Assembly (NCBI RefSeq): GCF_022414575.1 | Contig: NZ_JADWYQ010000014.1 | Span: 62,001-126,000 of the forward strand | DNA: 64,000 nucleotides | Origin: Streptomyces sp. MUM 178J | GTDB lineage: Bacteria; Actinomycetota; Actinomycetes; Streptomycetales; Streptomycetaceae | Direction of reading: 5' to 3' | Part shown: piece by piece, positions 9,540-18,232 of the stretch | How the letters are laid out: the number at the start of each line of letters is the position of its first letter | Numbering within the stretch: position 1 is the first letter of the stretch | Notes under the pieces: model-generated | Told to the model about the DNA's origin: nothing | Databases searched by the model: none | What the model saw: only the letters and a program-made list of their open reading frames with translations | Made by a program: the position numbers and the translations under genes

Positions 9540-10586
9540 GTGCGACGCTGCGTTCTCCCCATCGCTGCTGCTGCCATGGCCGTTCTCGCGGTCTCGTGCG
9601 CCGGTTCGCACGGCGGTGCGCCTGAATCGGACGAGTCCAAGACCACCGGCTCTGGGCAGGATTCCCGTTCGGGGCAGTCGGAATCCCCGTCGCGGCCTCC
9701 GTCTCCGGAGAGTGTGGCGGCCGATGAGCTGGGGTTTGTCCCGGTGCTGATGTATCACCAGATCGTCCCTGAGCCCCAAGGGGTGTACGACCGGAATCCG
9801 GACGACTTCCGCGCCGAGCTGGAACGCCTCGCCCGCGAGGAGTACGTGCCGGTCACCGCGGCCGAGTACAGCACCGGCGCGATGGACCTGCCCGCCGGGA
9901 CCCACCCGGTGGTCCTCACCTTCGACGACTCCACCGACAGCCAGCTGAGGCTCGGCGTCGACGGGGAGCCCGCGGACGACTGCGCCGTCGGCATCCTGCG
10001 GGACGTCGCCGCCCGGCACGAGGGCTTCCGCCCCGTCGCGACCTTCTTCGTCAACGGCGATCCGTTCCCCGCGACCGGCGGGCGCAAGGCGCTGGCGTGG
10101 CTGCACGAGAACGGCTTCGAGATCGGCAACCACACCCTGAACCACGCAAAGCTCAGCGCCCTGCCGGCCGCCGGGGTCCAGCGGGAGATCGCGGCCAACC
10201 AGAAAGCGATCGCCGACGACGTGCCCGGCGCCCGGGTGCTGTCCATGGGGCTGCCCTTCGGCATCCAGCCCGACCCGGCGCGGCTGGCCCTGGCGGGCAG
10301 CCACGCAGGGGTCTCCTACCGGCACCGCGGCGCCTACCTGGTCGGGGCGAACCCGGCGCCGTCCCCGTACGCCGCGTCGTTCGACCCGGTCGGCGTCCCC
10401 CGGATCCGGTCGGCGGGCCCGGACGCGGAGGACGCCGAGTTCGGGTCGTCCCGCTGGCTGGACAAGCTCGCGGACGGGACCGTGCCGCGCTACACCTCCG
10501 ACGGCGACCCGGACCGCATCTCCTTTCCGGAGGGGGGCCGGGCCGAGGTGGCCGGGGAGCACCGGGAGCGGGCCCGGCCGTACTAG
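9540..10586 (+). CDS. Polysaccharide deacetylase lipoprotein (carbohydrate esterase family 4)
   Basis: This 348-residue protein has an N-terminal lipoprotein signal with Cys20 (AVLAVSCAG) and a Ser/Pro-rich linker. The NodB-type fold shows VPVLMYHQIV, the catalytic motif LTFDDS and the metal-binding motif GNHTLNH. It should remove acetyl groups from a cell-surface or wall polysaccharide outside the membrane. The GTG start at 9540 follows AAGGAGG with good spacing. The gene diverges tightly from the DUF4015 protein and converges on an S9 peptidase gene. Confidence 0.9.
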   Translation: MRRCVLPIAAAAMAVLAVSCAGSHGGAPESDESKTTGSGQDSRSGQSESPSRPPSPESVAADELGFVPVLMYHQIVPEPQGVYDRNPDDFRAELERLAREEYVPVTAAEYSTGAMDLPAGTHPVVLTFDDSTDSQLRLGVDGEPADDCAVGILRDVAARHEGFRPVATFFVNGDPFPATGGRKALAWLHENGFEIGNHTLNHAKLSALPAAGVQREIAANQKAIADDVPGARVLSMGLPFGIQPDPARLALAGSHAGVSYRHRGAYLVGANPAPSPYAASFDPVGVPRIRSAGPDAEDAEFGSSRWLDKLADGTVPRYTSDGDPDRISFPEGGRAEVAGEHRERARPY

Positions 10587-10607
10587 GGCGTGCGTGGGGG
10601 GCTTTCC

Positions 10608-10858
10608 CCCGCCCCGCCCCTTCCCGAAACTGGGGTTGAAGCCCCAGACCCCTTTTCCCGGGGGCTCCGCCCCCGGACCCCCGCGCCTCAAGTGCCGGCG
10701 AGGCTTGATTGTGCTGCCCCCGCGCCTCAAGTGCCGGCTGAGCCCGCTGGGGGCACTTCCCGGACGGAGCCTGGGGGAGGAGTCTGGGGAGACTGAGGAC
10801 CCGGCCTTCAGGCCGTACTGGGGGTCTCTGGGGGCTCACCCCCAGTTTCGCGGAAAGG
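10608..10858. repeat. Dispersed intergenic repeat, copy 2 (two inverted modules)
   Basis: This 250-bp convergent intergenic region contains CCCTTCCCGAAACTGGGG near the left end and CCCCCAGTTTCG near the right end in inverted orientation. Between them lie GGGGGCTCCGCCCCC, two GCGCCTCAAGTGCCGG copies, and the module CGGACGGAGCCTGGGGGAGG. The palindrome CGGCCTTCAGGCCG recurs here near 10803. The same modules occur at 121-235, 25107-25208 and 47985-48095. The large inverted structure probably also terminates both flanking genes. Confidence 0.7.
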
Positions 10859-10859
10859 G

Positions 10860-13019
10860 TCAGCCCAGGGACCGCTTCAGGAAGTCCACCTGGAGCAGCA
10901 GCAGGTTCTCCGCGATCTGCTCCTGCGGGGTCATATGCGTCACCCCGCTCAGCGGCAGCACCTCATGCGGCCGTCCCGCGGCCAGCAGCGCCGAGGAGAG
11001 GCGGAGGCTGTGCGCCATGACGACATTGTCGTCCGCCAGGCCATGGATGATCATCAGCGGGCGGGCGGGTGAGGCCGGAGTGACCAGGTCGCCGGTCGGG
11101 GTGACCAGTGAGCTCGCCGTGTAGACCTCCGGCTGCCGCGCCGGGTCGCCGAGGTACCGCTCCGTGTAATGGGTGTCGTACAGCCGCAGGTCGGTCACCG
11201 GCGCACCGGCGATCGCGGCGTGGAAGACGTCGGGGCGGCGCAGTGCCGCGAGGGCGGCGAGATAGCCGCCGTAGGACCAGCCGCGGATCGCCACTCGCTC
11301 CAGATCGAGCGGAAAGGTCCCGGCGAGGGAGTGCAGGGCCTCGATCTGGTCGTCGAGGGTGATCGTGAAGTCGTCGCGGATCGCCTTCTCCCAGGCGGGT
11401 GAGCGGCCGGGCGTGCCCCGGCCGTCCGCGACGATCACTGCGAAGCCCTGGTCGGCGAACCACTGGGACGTCAGGTGCGGGTTGTGCGCCGCGTACACCC
11501 GCTGGCCGTGGGGGCCGCCGTACGGGTCCATCAGCACCGGCAGCGGACCGTCCGACTCCGTATAGCCCTCCGGCAGCAGCACGGCGGCCGGAATCCGCTG
11601 CCTGCCCGCCGTGCACAGCCGCGGCCGGGCGGTCAGCAGCGGCTCCTCCGCGAACGAGGCGACGGTCGCGACCGGCTTGCCGTCCCGCAGCACCTGCACG
11701 CTCGCCCCGCTGACCTCCGGGCGGGCGGACACGAGCACCGTCACCTCGCCGGAGCGCGCCGCGCCATGCACCCCCGGCCCCTCCGAGAGCCGCTCCACAC
11801 CCAGCTCGTTGACGCGGTAGACATGGATCTCGCCGATCTCCGGATCCGCCGCATCCGAGCCGGCCGAGGCGGACACCAGCACAGCGCCCGCGCCGATGTC
11901 GAGCACCGCCCGCAGCTGCAGCTGGGCCCCGGTCAGCGCCCGGTCGCCCACGGCCAGCACCCGCGCCCCGCCCTCGTCGGCGATCCGCACCAGCCGGCCG
12001 TCCGGGGCCCATGCGGGCACGCCGGGGAAGAGATCCAGCCACACCGGGTCCTCGTCCACATGGACCGTGCGGGTCGCGCCCGAGCCGGTGTCCACGGCCA
12101 GACAGAGCTGGGTGCGCTGGTCCCGCGCCTGCACCAGCAGCAGCGGCGCCCCCGCCGCGGACCAGTGCACCCGGGCCAGATACGGATAGCGCTCCCGGTC
12201 CCAGCTCACCTCCGTACGTCCGCCGTCGAGCCCGACGAGGAAGAGCCGGACCTCGGCGTTGGGCGTTCCGGCCGCCGGATACGCCACCTGGGCCGGTTCG
12301 CGGTCCGGATGGGCCGGATCGGAGATCCACCAGCGCTGTACGGGCCGCTCGTCGACCCGCGCCACCAGCAGCCGGTCGGACTCGGGGCTCCACCAGAAGC
12401 CGCGCGAACGCCCCATCTCCTCGGCCGCGATGAACTCCGCCAGGCCGTAGGAGACATGCTCGTCCTCCGCTGCCGCGAGCGCCCGGTCCCCGTCCCCCTC
12501 CGCGCCCGTCACCCGCAGCGCGCCCCCGGCCGCATACGCGATATGGCGGCCGTCGGGCGAGGGCCGGGGGTCGAGCACGGGCCCGGGCGCCGACAGCTCG
12601 CGTGCGGTGCCGGCGCGCAGCTCGGCCGTGAACAGCCGGCCCGACAGCGCGAACGCGGCCAGTTCGCACGCCTCGTCCACCGCATAGGCGACGATCCCCG
12701 CCGAGCCCTCACGGCTGCGCTCCCGGCGCGCCCGTTCCCGGTCCGACAACTCCTCCGCCGCTCCGGCGAGCAGCGTCTCCGGGTCGGCGGCGACTCGCTC
12801 CTGCGGAGCGCCGTCCGGGGCGGAGCCGCCAGGCCCGTCCAGGTCCAGCACCCACAGCCGCCCCGTGCGGTCCGTCCCGGACGACGAGCGGATGAAGACC
12901 ACACGAGTGCCGTCCGGCGACACGGTGAACGAGCGCGGCGCCCCCAGTGAGAAGCGCTGGGTCCTGGCGTACTGGCGCGGGAACGAGGACTGCCGCTTCG
13001 AGGTCTGCTTCGAGGTCAT
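10860..13019 (-). CDS. S9 family prolyl oligopeptidase / DPP-IV-like peptidase
   Basis: This 719-residue serine peptidase combines an N-terminal beta-propeller (DPPIV_N-like, about residues 20-450) with a C-terminal alpha/beta hydrolase domain. The catalytic Ser lies in GWSYGGYLAALAAL, the Asp region in GLADDNV, and the His near the end in GVTHMTP. The propeller shows EEMGRSRGFWWSPESDRLLV, typical of the dipeptidyl-peptidase IV branch. No signal peptide is visible, so it is probably cytoplasmic and releases N-terminal dipeptides. I chose the ATG at 13019; an upstream ATG at 13082 adds 21 residues with no family support. Confidence 0.9.
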   Translation of the reverse strand: MTSKQTSKRQSSFPRQYARTQRFSLGAPRSFTVSPDGTRVVFIRSSSGTDRTGRLWVLDLDGPGGSAPDGAPQERVAADPETLLAGAAEELSDRERARRERSREGSAGIVAYAVDEACELAAFALSGRLFTAELRAGTARELSAPGPVLDPRPSPDGRHIAYAAGGALRVTGAEGDGDRALAAAEDEHVSYGLAEFIAAEEMGRSRGFWWSPESDRLLVARVDERPVQRWWISDPAHPDREPAQVAYPAAGTPNAEVRLFLVGLDGGRTEVSWDRERYPYLARVHWSAAGAPLLLVQARDQRTQLCLAVDTGSGATRTVHVDEDPVWLDLFPGVPAWAPDGRLVRIADEGGARVLAVGDRALTGAQLQLRAVLDIGAGAVLVSASAGSDAADPEIGEIHVYRVNELGVERLSEGPGVHGAARSGEVTVLVSARPEVSGASVQVLRDGKPVATVASFAEEPLLTARPRLCTAGRQRIPAAVLLPEGYTESDGPLPVLMDPYGGPHGQRVYAAHNPHLTSQWFADQGFAVIVADGRGTPGRSPAWEKAIRDDFTITLDDQIEALHSLAGTFPLDLERVAIRGWSYGGYLAALAALRRPDVFHAAIAGAPVTDLRLYDTHYTERYLGDPARQPEVYTASSLVTPTGDLVTPASPARPLMIIHGLADDNVVMAHSLRLSSALLAAGRPHEVLPLSGVTHMTPQEQIAENLLLLQVDFLKRSLG

Positions 13020-13207
13020 GCGCACGAACCTAGCGGTCGTGCGCCCCCATGTGCTGCCGTGCACCAAGCGATGCCCAGGCACGGATAGTTATGATCCGTA
13101 GCGCAAGGTGGGTATGACTCCTCTGGCATGTGCCCCGGCATGTGCGGACCGCCCGTTACCAACCGAATGCCGACTGAATCTCTGTGGATCTATGGAGGTG
13201 AACCGCC

Positions 13208-13402
13208 GTGGCACTCTCGATTTCGGCGGTGGTGCTGCTGGCGATCGTCGTCTTCCTGCTGGTCCGGAAGTCCGGGCTCAAGGGAGGGCATGCGGCGGTC
13301 TGCGTGTTGCTCGGGTTCTATCTGGCCAGCTCGTCCATCGCGCCGACCATCAACGAGCTGACGACGAACGTGGCGGGGATGATCGGCAGCTTCAAGTTCT
13401 AG
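13208..13402 (+). CDS. Small conserved membrane protein (64 aa)
   Basis: This 64-residue protein starts with GTG 6 bases after GGAGGTG. It has one long N-terminal hydrophobic span (ISAVVLLAIVVFLLV) and a second moderately hydrophobic stretch (AAVCVLLGFYLASSSIAP). It lies 25 bp before mshB on the same strand. The function is unknown. The strong ribosome binding site and codon pattern make it a likely gene. Confidence 0.75.
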   Translation: MALSISAVVLLAIVVFLLVRKSGLKGGHAAVCVLLGFYLASSSIAPTINELTTNVAGMIGSFKF

Positions 13403-13427
13403 GGATGACTGGCCCTAGGCTTGCCGT

Positions 13428-14318
13428 ATGAAGGATCTGCCCGCCCGTCGTCTGCTGCTGGTGCACGCCCACCCGGACGACGAGTCGATCAACAACGGGG
13501 CGACGATGGCCCGCTATGCGGCCGAGGGCGTCCACGTCACCCTGGTGACCTGCACCATGGGTGAGGAAGGCGAGGTCATTCCCGGCGATCTCGCCTATCT
13601 CGCGCCGGACCGGGACGACCGGCTCGGTCCGCACCGCGTCGGCGAACTTGCCGCCGCGATGAAGGAGCTGGGGGTCGAAGACCACCGCTTCCTGGGCGGG
13701 GCGGGCCGGTTCCGCGACTCCGGGATGATGGGCCTGCCGCAGAACCGCCGGCCGGACGCCTTCTGGAACACCGAGGTGGACGAGGCCGCGCCGTATCTGG
13801 TCGAGGTGATCCGCTCCGTACGGCCCCAGGTGATGATCACCTACGACCCCCGGGGCGGCTATGGCCACCCGGACCACATCCAGGCCCACCGCGTCGCCAT
13901 GCGCTCCGCGGAACTGGCCGCGGAGCGGGCCTTCCGGCGGGACCTCGGCGATGCCCACACCATCGCCAAGGTCTACTGGAACCGGGTGCCGCGCACGGTC
14001 GCGGAAGAGGGCTTCGCCCGGCTGCGGGAGGCCGCCGTCGGCTCCTTCCCCGGCATCGCGGACATCGGCGACATTCCCGGTGTGGTGGATGACTCCGAGA
14101 TCACGGCGGAGATCGACGGTTCGGCCTATGCGGAACGGAAGGCCGCAGCCATGCGTGCCCATGCCACTCAAATCGCCGTCGACGGACCCTTCTTCGCCCT
14201 CTCCAACGACCTCGGACAGCCGATCTTCACTGCCGAGTACTACCAACTGGCCGCGGGGGAACCGGGCGCGCCCGCAGGGCAGCGGGAACGGGATCTGTTC
14301 GCGGGGGTCGCACTGTGA
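13428..14318 (+). CDS. mshB: GlcNAc-Ins deacetylase (mycothiol biosynthesis)
   Basis: This 296-residue zinc-dependent deacetylase of the LmbE/PIG-L family makes GlcN-Ins, an intermediate of mycothiol, the main low-molecular-weight thiol of actinomycetes. The N-terminus carries the zinc and catalytic motif HAHPDDES; the second zinc-ligand region is [12 protein letters not shown]. MshB-specific stretches such as [12 protein letters not shown] and [13 protein letters not shown] sequence near residue 55 separate it from the amidase Mca. The ATG follows the small membrane protein gene. The stop overlaps the next gene's GTG by 4 bases, so the two are coupled. Confidence 0.93.
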   Translation: MKDLPARRLLLVHAHPDDESINNGATMARYAAEGVHVTLVTCTMGEEGEVIPGDLAYLAPDRDDRLGPHRVGELAAAMKELGVEDHRFLGGAGRFRDSGMMGLPQNRRPDAFWNTEVDEAAPYLVEVIRSVRPQVMITYDPRGGYGHPDHIQAHRVAMRSAELAAERAFRRDLGDAHTIAKVYWNRVPRTVAEEGFARLREAAVGSFPGIADIGDIPGVVDDSEITAEIDGSAYAERKAAAMRAHATQIAVDGPFFALSNDLGQPIFTAEYYQLAAGEPGAPAGQRERDLFAGVAL

Positions 14319-14671
14319 TCGCCTTCAGCCCCGCGCGGATCGCGCTGTACGCCGCTCTCCTGCTGCTCGGCCTGGCCGTCGGCACCGCCGGGTCGCTGGT
14401 CCAAGGAGGCTGGTTCCCGGGCGGCTTGCTGCTCGCCCTCCTCGGTTCCGGCGGTCTCTTCTACGGCGCTACCCGGGCGACCGGGACCCAGCTGGGGACC
14501 CTGGTGTCCGCAGGCGGCTGGCTGCTGGCCATCCTGCTGCTCAACCTCGGCAGGCCCGAGGGCGACGGCGCGTTCACCGCGGGACTCGGTCCGCTGCTCT
14601 TCATGCTCGGCGGGATGGTTCTCGCTGTGATGTGCGCCACCCTGACGCGTCCGGCGCAACCGGGCGACTGA
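14315..14671 (+). CDS. DUF6113-type small membrane protein
   Basis: This 118-residue protein has four predicted membrane spans ([68 protein letters not shown]). It begins at a GTG that overlaps the mshB stop by 4 bases. It resembles the DUF6113 family found next to mshB in many actinomycetes. The function is unknown; the coupling suggests membrane association of, or co-regulation with, mycothiol synthesis. Confidence 0.8.
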   Translation: MIAFSPARIALYAALLLLGLAVGTAGSLVQGGWFPGGLLLALLGSGGLFYGATRATGTQLGTLVSAGGWLLAILLLNLGRPEGDGAFTAGLGPLLFMLGGMVLAVMCATLTRPAQPGD

Positions 14672-14958
14672 TTCTCCCGACTTGGCAGGCAACGGCACAG
14701 TTGCCGCAAAACCAGACGAGGCTGGCCGAGACCTCACCCCAGCGCAGCCAGGGGGCGGCTGGCCCTTATGGTGGGTCGCCCCCGGGGGACGGAAGGAAGC
14801 CGAGACGGCCGTGCCCGTACGGTCGGCGGTTGTCGCTTTCCCCAAGCAGCGGGGTGTGATGTCTGCGGCGGCCAGTATGGTGGTGCGCGCCGCCGAGCCG
14901 CCCGCAGCAGCAGCGAACGAGTAAGAACGGGCGGCGGAGCCAACCGGGAGAACCTGCT

Positions 14959-17112
14959 TTGAGTCGTGAAACTGACAGTTCGTCCTCCGGCCCCCAGGGG
15001 GGCGGCGGAGCCGCGTACCCCTCGGGCACACCGCCTTACGGAACACCGAATCAGGCGGCGGGCGGTGCGGCTCCCGAGCCGCAGACCCAGCCGGACGAGC
15101 CCAAGACCGAGACGACGCTGACGACGCGCATCCGGATCAACATCCCGGGTTCACGGCCCATCCCGCCGGTCGTCATGCGCACCCCGGTCTCCAGCGTGGA
15201 CGCCTCGTCAGCCCCGGCTGAGGAGGCGGGTGAGAGCGAGAGCGAGCGCACGGGCGGCATGACGCGGCCCGCGGCGCCGAGGGAGGCGGAGCGGCCGGCT
15301 CCGGCCCCCGCCCCCGCGCCTCCGGCGGAAGGGGGGAAGCCCGCGACCAGCGACTGGTTCGCCCCGCGCAAGCCGGCGAACCAGGCCCCGGCCCCCGCGC
15401 CGACGCCGCCTGAGGCCCCCGCGTCGGGCGCGCCGCCCGCTGGGTCCGGTGGCGGAATGCCCTTCTTCTCGGACGCCCCGCAGACCGGCGCCGACCGGGC
15501 CAGGCCGCCGCAGGGCGTCCGTCCGCCCGGTGCGCCGGATGCGCCCGGTACACCGGGCGGCCCGACGACCGGCCCCGCCGCGGGCAGCATGCCGCTCGGC
15601 CCCAGCCCCGACGGCCCCCGACCGGGCGCGGGCGATCCGGGTGCGGGCGGTCCCGGCATCGGCGGCCCGGGTGCGCCGGGCGGACCGAGTGCGGCCGCCC
15701 CCGGAGGTCCCGGCGGTCCCGGTTCCGGCGGTCCCGGCGCGGGCGCGCCTGCCGGCCTTGGAGGTCCTGCGGGTCCTGGCGGTCCGGCCGGTCCCGGAGC
15801 CTTCGGCAGTCCCGGAGCCTTCGGCGGCTCCGGCGCTCCCGGAGGCGCGCCGATCGGCCCGCCCCGGATGTCCGACGACACGACGGTGCTGACCCCGCAG
15901 GGCCCGGACTACTCGGCCCCCGCGGGAGGCCATGTCTCCGGCGACACGCTCACCAGCGGCATCCCGGTCGTGCCCCCTAGCGAACAGCGCTCGCCGTTCC
16001 CGGAGTTCGACGGCCCGCTCACGGCCCCCGGCCCGATCGGCCCCGACGACGCGGACTTCTCCGCGCCGGAGTTCCCGGTCGGCCCCGGTGCGCCGGGCGG
16101 CCCCGCCGCACCCGCCCCGGCAGCCAAGGCGGAGCCCGCCCCCGCCCCCCGCCCGGCCCCCGCCAAGAAGGGCCGCTCCAAGCTGGTGCTCGCGGGCGCG
16201 GGAGCAGTCGGCCTGCTCGGCGTCGCCTACGGCGCGGGTCTGCTGCTGAACCACTCCGACGTGCCGAAGCGGACCACCGTCCTCAATGTCGACATCGGCG
16301 GCGGCACCAAGGAAGAGGCCGTCAGCAAGCTCGACGCCGCGCTGGGCAAGCGCGCCGCGACGCCGCTGAAGCTCTCGGTGGGCGGCAAGGAGATGGAACT
16401 CGCCCCGGACAAGGCAGGCCTGTCGCTGGACAGTCAGGCCACCGTCCGCGGCGCTGCGGGCAGCGACTACAACCCCGTATCGGTGATCGGCTCCCTCTTC
16501 GGAGGCGAGCGGGTCGCGCAACCGGTGATCGTCGTCGACGCGGAGAAGCTCTCCGTCGCCCTCGCCGACCTGTCCGGCGCATCCGGCACGGCCACCGAGG
16601 CGACCATCAAGTTCACCCCCGGCAAGGCGGTTCCGGTCCCAGGCAAGGCCGGCCAGGCCATCGACGTGGCCCGCGCCATGACCTCCGTCAAGGACGCCTA
16701 CCGCGCCCAGGTCGAGACCGGTAGGCCCAACGTCGTCGAAGTCCCCGTCACCGCCAGCCAGCCGACCATCACCCAGACGGAGCTCGACCGGGCGATGAAG
16801 GAGTTCGCCGAGCCCGCGATGTCCGGTCTGATCACCATCAAGGCCGGCCCCAAGTCGATCCAGTTCGGCCCGCAGCGCTCGCTGCCGCGCATCCTGTCGA
16901 TGAAGCCGGTCGAGGGAAGGCTGGTGGAGGTCTACGACAAGAAGGCCATCGACGAACTGCTCGAAGGCGTCTTCGACGGCATCACCATCACCAAGGCGGA
17001 CGGCAAGCAGCACCAGGTCTCCGCGGACGACGTCGCCCAGGCCATGCAGGGCGCGCTCCTCGGCAAGACCCCGCTTGAGCGCACGGCGGTCATCGACCTC
17101 AACCCGAGCTGA
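14959..17112 (+). CDS. Membrane-anchored protein with putative peptidoglycan-binding domain
   Basis: This 717-residue protein starts at a TTG with GGGAGAA upstream. Residues 1-400 are low-complexity, rich in Pro, Gly and Ala with many GPG-type repeats, and should be cytoplasmic. A membrane span follows at about 410-430 (LVLAGAGAVGLLGVAYGAGL), then an extracellular part with a PG_binding_4 (YoaR/VanW-associated) pattern: NVDIGGGTKEEAVSKLDAAL, LAPDKAGLSL, and a second similar unit from about residue 610. A role in sensing or holding peptidoglycan is inferred from that domain. No catalytic motif is seen. Confidence 0.75.
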   Translation: MSRETDSSSSGPQGGGGAAYPSGTPPYGTPNQAAGGAAPEPQTQPDEPKTETTLTTRIRINIPGSRPIPPVVMRTPVSSVDASSAPAEEAGESESERTGGMTRPAAPREAERPAPAPAPAPPAEGGKPATSDWFAPRKPANQAPAPAPTPPEAPASGAPPAGSGGGMPFFSDAPQTGADRARPPQGVRPPGAPDAPGTPGGPTTGPAAGSMPLGPSPDGPRPGAGDPGAGGPGIGGPGAPGGPSAAAPGGPGGPGSGGPGAGAPAGLGGPAGPGGPAGPGAFGSPGAFGGSGAPGGAPIGPPRMSDDTTVLTPQGPDYSAPAGGHVSGDTLTSGIPVVPPSEQRSPFPEFDGPLTAPGPIGPDDADFSAPEFPVGPGAPGGPAAPAPAAKAEPAPAPRPAPAKKGRSKLVLAGAGAVGLLGVAYGAGLLLNHSDVPKRTTVLNVDIGGGTKEEAVSKLDAALGKRAATPLKLSVGGKEMELAPDKAGLSLDSQATVRGAAGSDYNPVSVIGSLFGGERVAQPVIVVDAEKLSVALADLSGASGTATEATIKFTPGKAVPVPGKAGQAIDVARAMTSVKDAYRAQVETGRPNVVEVPVTASQPTITQTELDRAMKEFAEPAMSGLITIKAGPKSIQFGPQRSLPRILSMKPVEGRLVEVYDKKAIDELLEGVFDGITITKADGKQHQVSADDVAQAMQGALLGKTPLERTAVIDLNPS

Positions 17113-17120
17113 CACGCGGC

Positions 17121-17159
17121 ACGCCGGGGAGCGACAGCTCGCGCTCCGCTTCCCGGCGT
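17121..17159 (+). terminator. Hairpin after the peptidoglycan-binding protein gene
   Basis: ACGCCGGGGAGCG (17121-17133) pairs with CGCTTCCCGGCGT (17147-17159) over 13 bp with one mismatch and a 13-nt loop. It begins 9 bases after the stop codon. This is likely the transcription terminator of the upstream gene. Confidence 0.6.
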
Positions 17160-17169
17160 TCGCGGTGGC

Positions 17170-17283
17170 TCAGGTCTGAGACTCGGCGGCGGACGCGTAC
17201 GAGGCCAGGTGCAGCACAAAGAGGTACGGGCTCTCCGGCGCGCCGCTCTCCTCCTCGGTCAGCGGCGCTTTGTCGATCTTCAT
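17170..17283 (-). CDS. Possible small peptide or gene remnant (37 aa)
   Basis: Downstream of the transglutaminase-like gene, and in the same frame as it, is an ATG-initiated 37-codon reading frame beginning MKIDKAPLTEEESGAPESPY. It has good codon bias, and its C-terminal half is moderately hydrophobic (YLFVLHLASYAS). The good coding pattern extends about 12 codons upstream of the ATG without a start codon, so this may be the tail of a lost gene and not a free peptide. No clear ribosome binding site is visible, and I do not recognise it. Confidence 0.3.
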   Translation of the reverse strand: MKIDKAPLTEEESGAPESPYLFVLHLASYASAAESQT

Positions 17284-17355
17284 CGACGGTGTGCCGTAAG
17301 CGCCTTCGTTCTCGCATGACGGGGCCGGTCGACCGACCGCGGCCGGACGACGCGG

Positions 17356-18219
17356 TCAGTTGAGCATCGCCCGTGCCGCCTTCGCCCGCCTCCTGACCGC
17401 GTCCGCCGTGCCCGGCTCCGCCAGGGCCACGATCTCCGCGTATGCGTCCATCTCCGCCGCCCCCGCCAGGAAGTCCCCGCGCTGGACGAGCAGCTGGGCG
17501 TGGTCGAAACGGAGGCGGGCGGGGTGGGAGGGCAGCAGCAGGGAGAGCTCGACGGCCCACAGCGCGACGTCGGAGTGCTCCGGGCGCGCGGTAGCCCAGG
17601 CGCGGATGTTGTTCAGGATGCGCAGCACCGTCTCCCGGGGGTCGGCGGGCTGCAGCATGGAGGGTTCGAGCGGGGCGCCCGTCGCCCCGGCGACCAGCAG
17701 CTCCGCATCTGTCCCCGTCAGCACCCGGCCGCCCGCGAAGGGGTCCGCCAGCACCTGCTCGCCCGTCTCGCCGGGTGCGCCGAAGCCGACGACATAGTGG
17801 CCGGGGAGTGCGACCCCGTACACCGGGGCGCCCGCCCGGCGGGCGACCTCGACCCAGACGACCGAGAGCAGGATCGGCAGGCCCCGGCGTCGCCGCAGCA
17901 CCTCGTGCAGCAGCGAGGACTCCAGCCGCTGGTAGTCCGCGGGCACGCCGTGGAAGCCGCACCGGTCGCCCAGCAGATCCGCCAGCGCAAAGGCCCAGGC
18001 GCGGGGCGTGCGCAGCCCGTAGGGCAGCAGCCCGGCGAGCCGGTCCAGCTCCATCTGGGCCGCGTCCCGGCCCGCCTCGTCCAGTGACGCATCCGCCTCT
18101 GCGCCGATCAGCAGGCAGAGAAGGGCGAGGTCGGGGCGGTCCGACCTGGCTTCCTCGGCGAACCGGCGACGCCGCTCCGAGGCGGATTCGTCGTGCATAT
18201 GCGATTCGTACCCGCTCAT
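17356..18219 (-). CDS. SirB1/transglutaminase-like protein with TPR-like C-terminus
   Basis: This 287-residue protein resembles the SirB1 / transglutaminase-core family. The N-terminal alpha-helical region is followed by a domain with LESSLLHEVLRRRRGLPILLS and YGVALPGHYVVGF, the His-containing family signature. A helical TPR-like tail follows (residues ~195-287, including WAVELSLLLPSHPARLRFD). These proteins probably lack full transglutaminase activity; their role is unclear. The ATG at 18219 lies 14 bases downstream of the GNAT gene's stop at 18233 on the same strand. Confidence 0.8.
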   Translation of the reverse strand: MSGYESHMHDESASERRRRFAEEARSDRPDLALLCLLIGAEADASLDEAGRDAAQMELDRLAGLLPYGLRTPRAWAFALADLLGDRCGFHGVPADYQRLESSLLHEVLRRRRGLPILLSVVWVEVARRAGAPVYGVALPGHYVVGFGAPGETGEQVLADPFAGGRVLTGTDAELLVAGATGAPLEPSMLQPADPRETVLRILNNIRAWATARPEHSDVALWAVELSLLLPSHPARLRFDHAQLLVQRGDFLAGAAEMDAYAEIVALAEPGTADAVRRRAKAARAMLN

Positions 18220-18232
18220 GACGACTATCCGC

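Noticed and set aside
11475..12950. Long plus-strand open frame opposite the S9 peptidase
   Set aside because: It is Arg/Pro/His-rich without motifs, and the minus strand has a full catalytic triad and propeller pattern.
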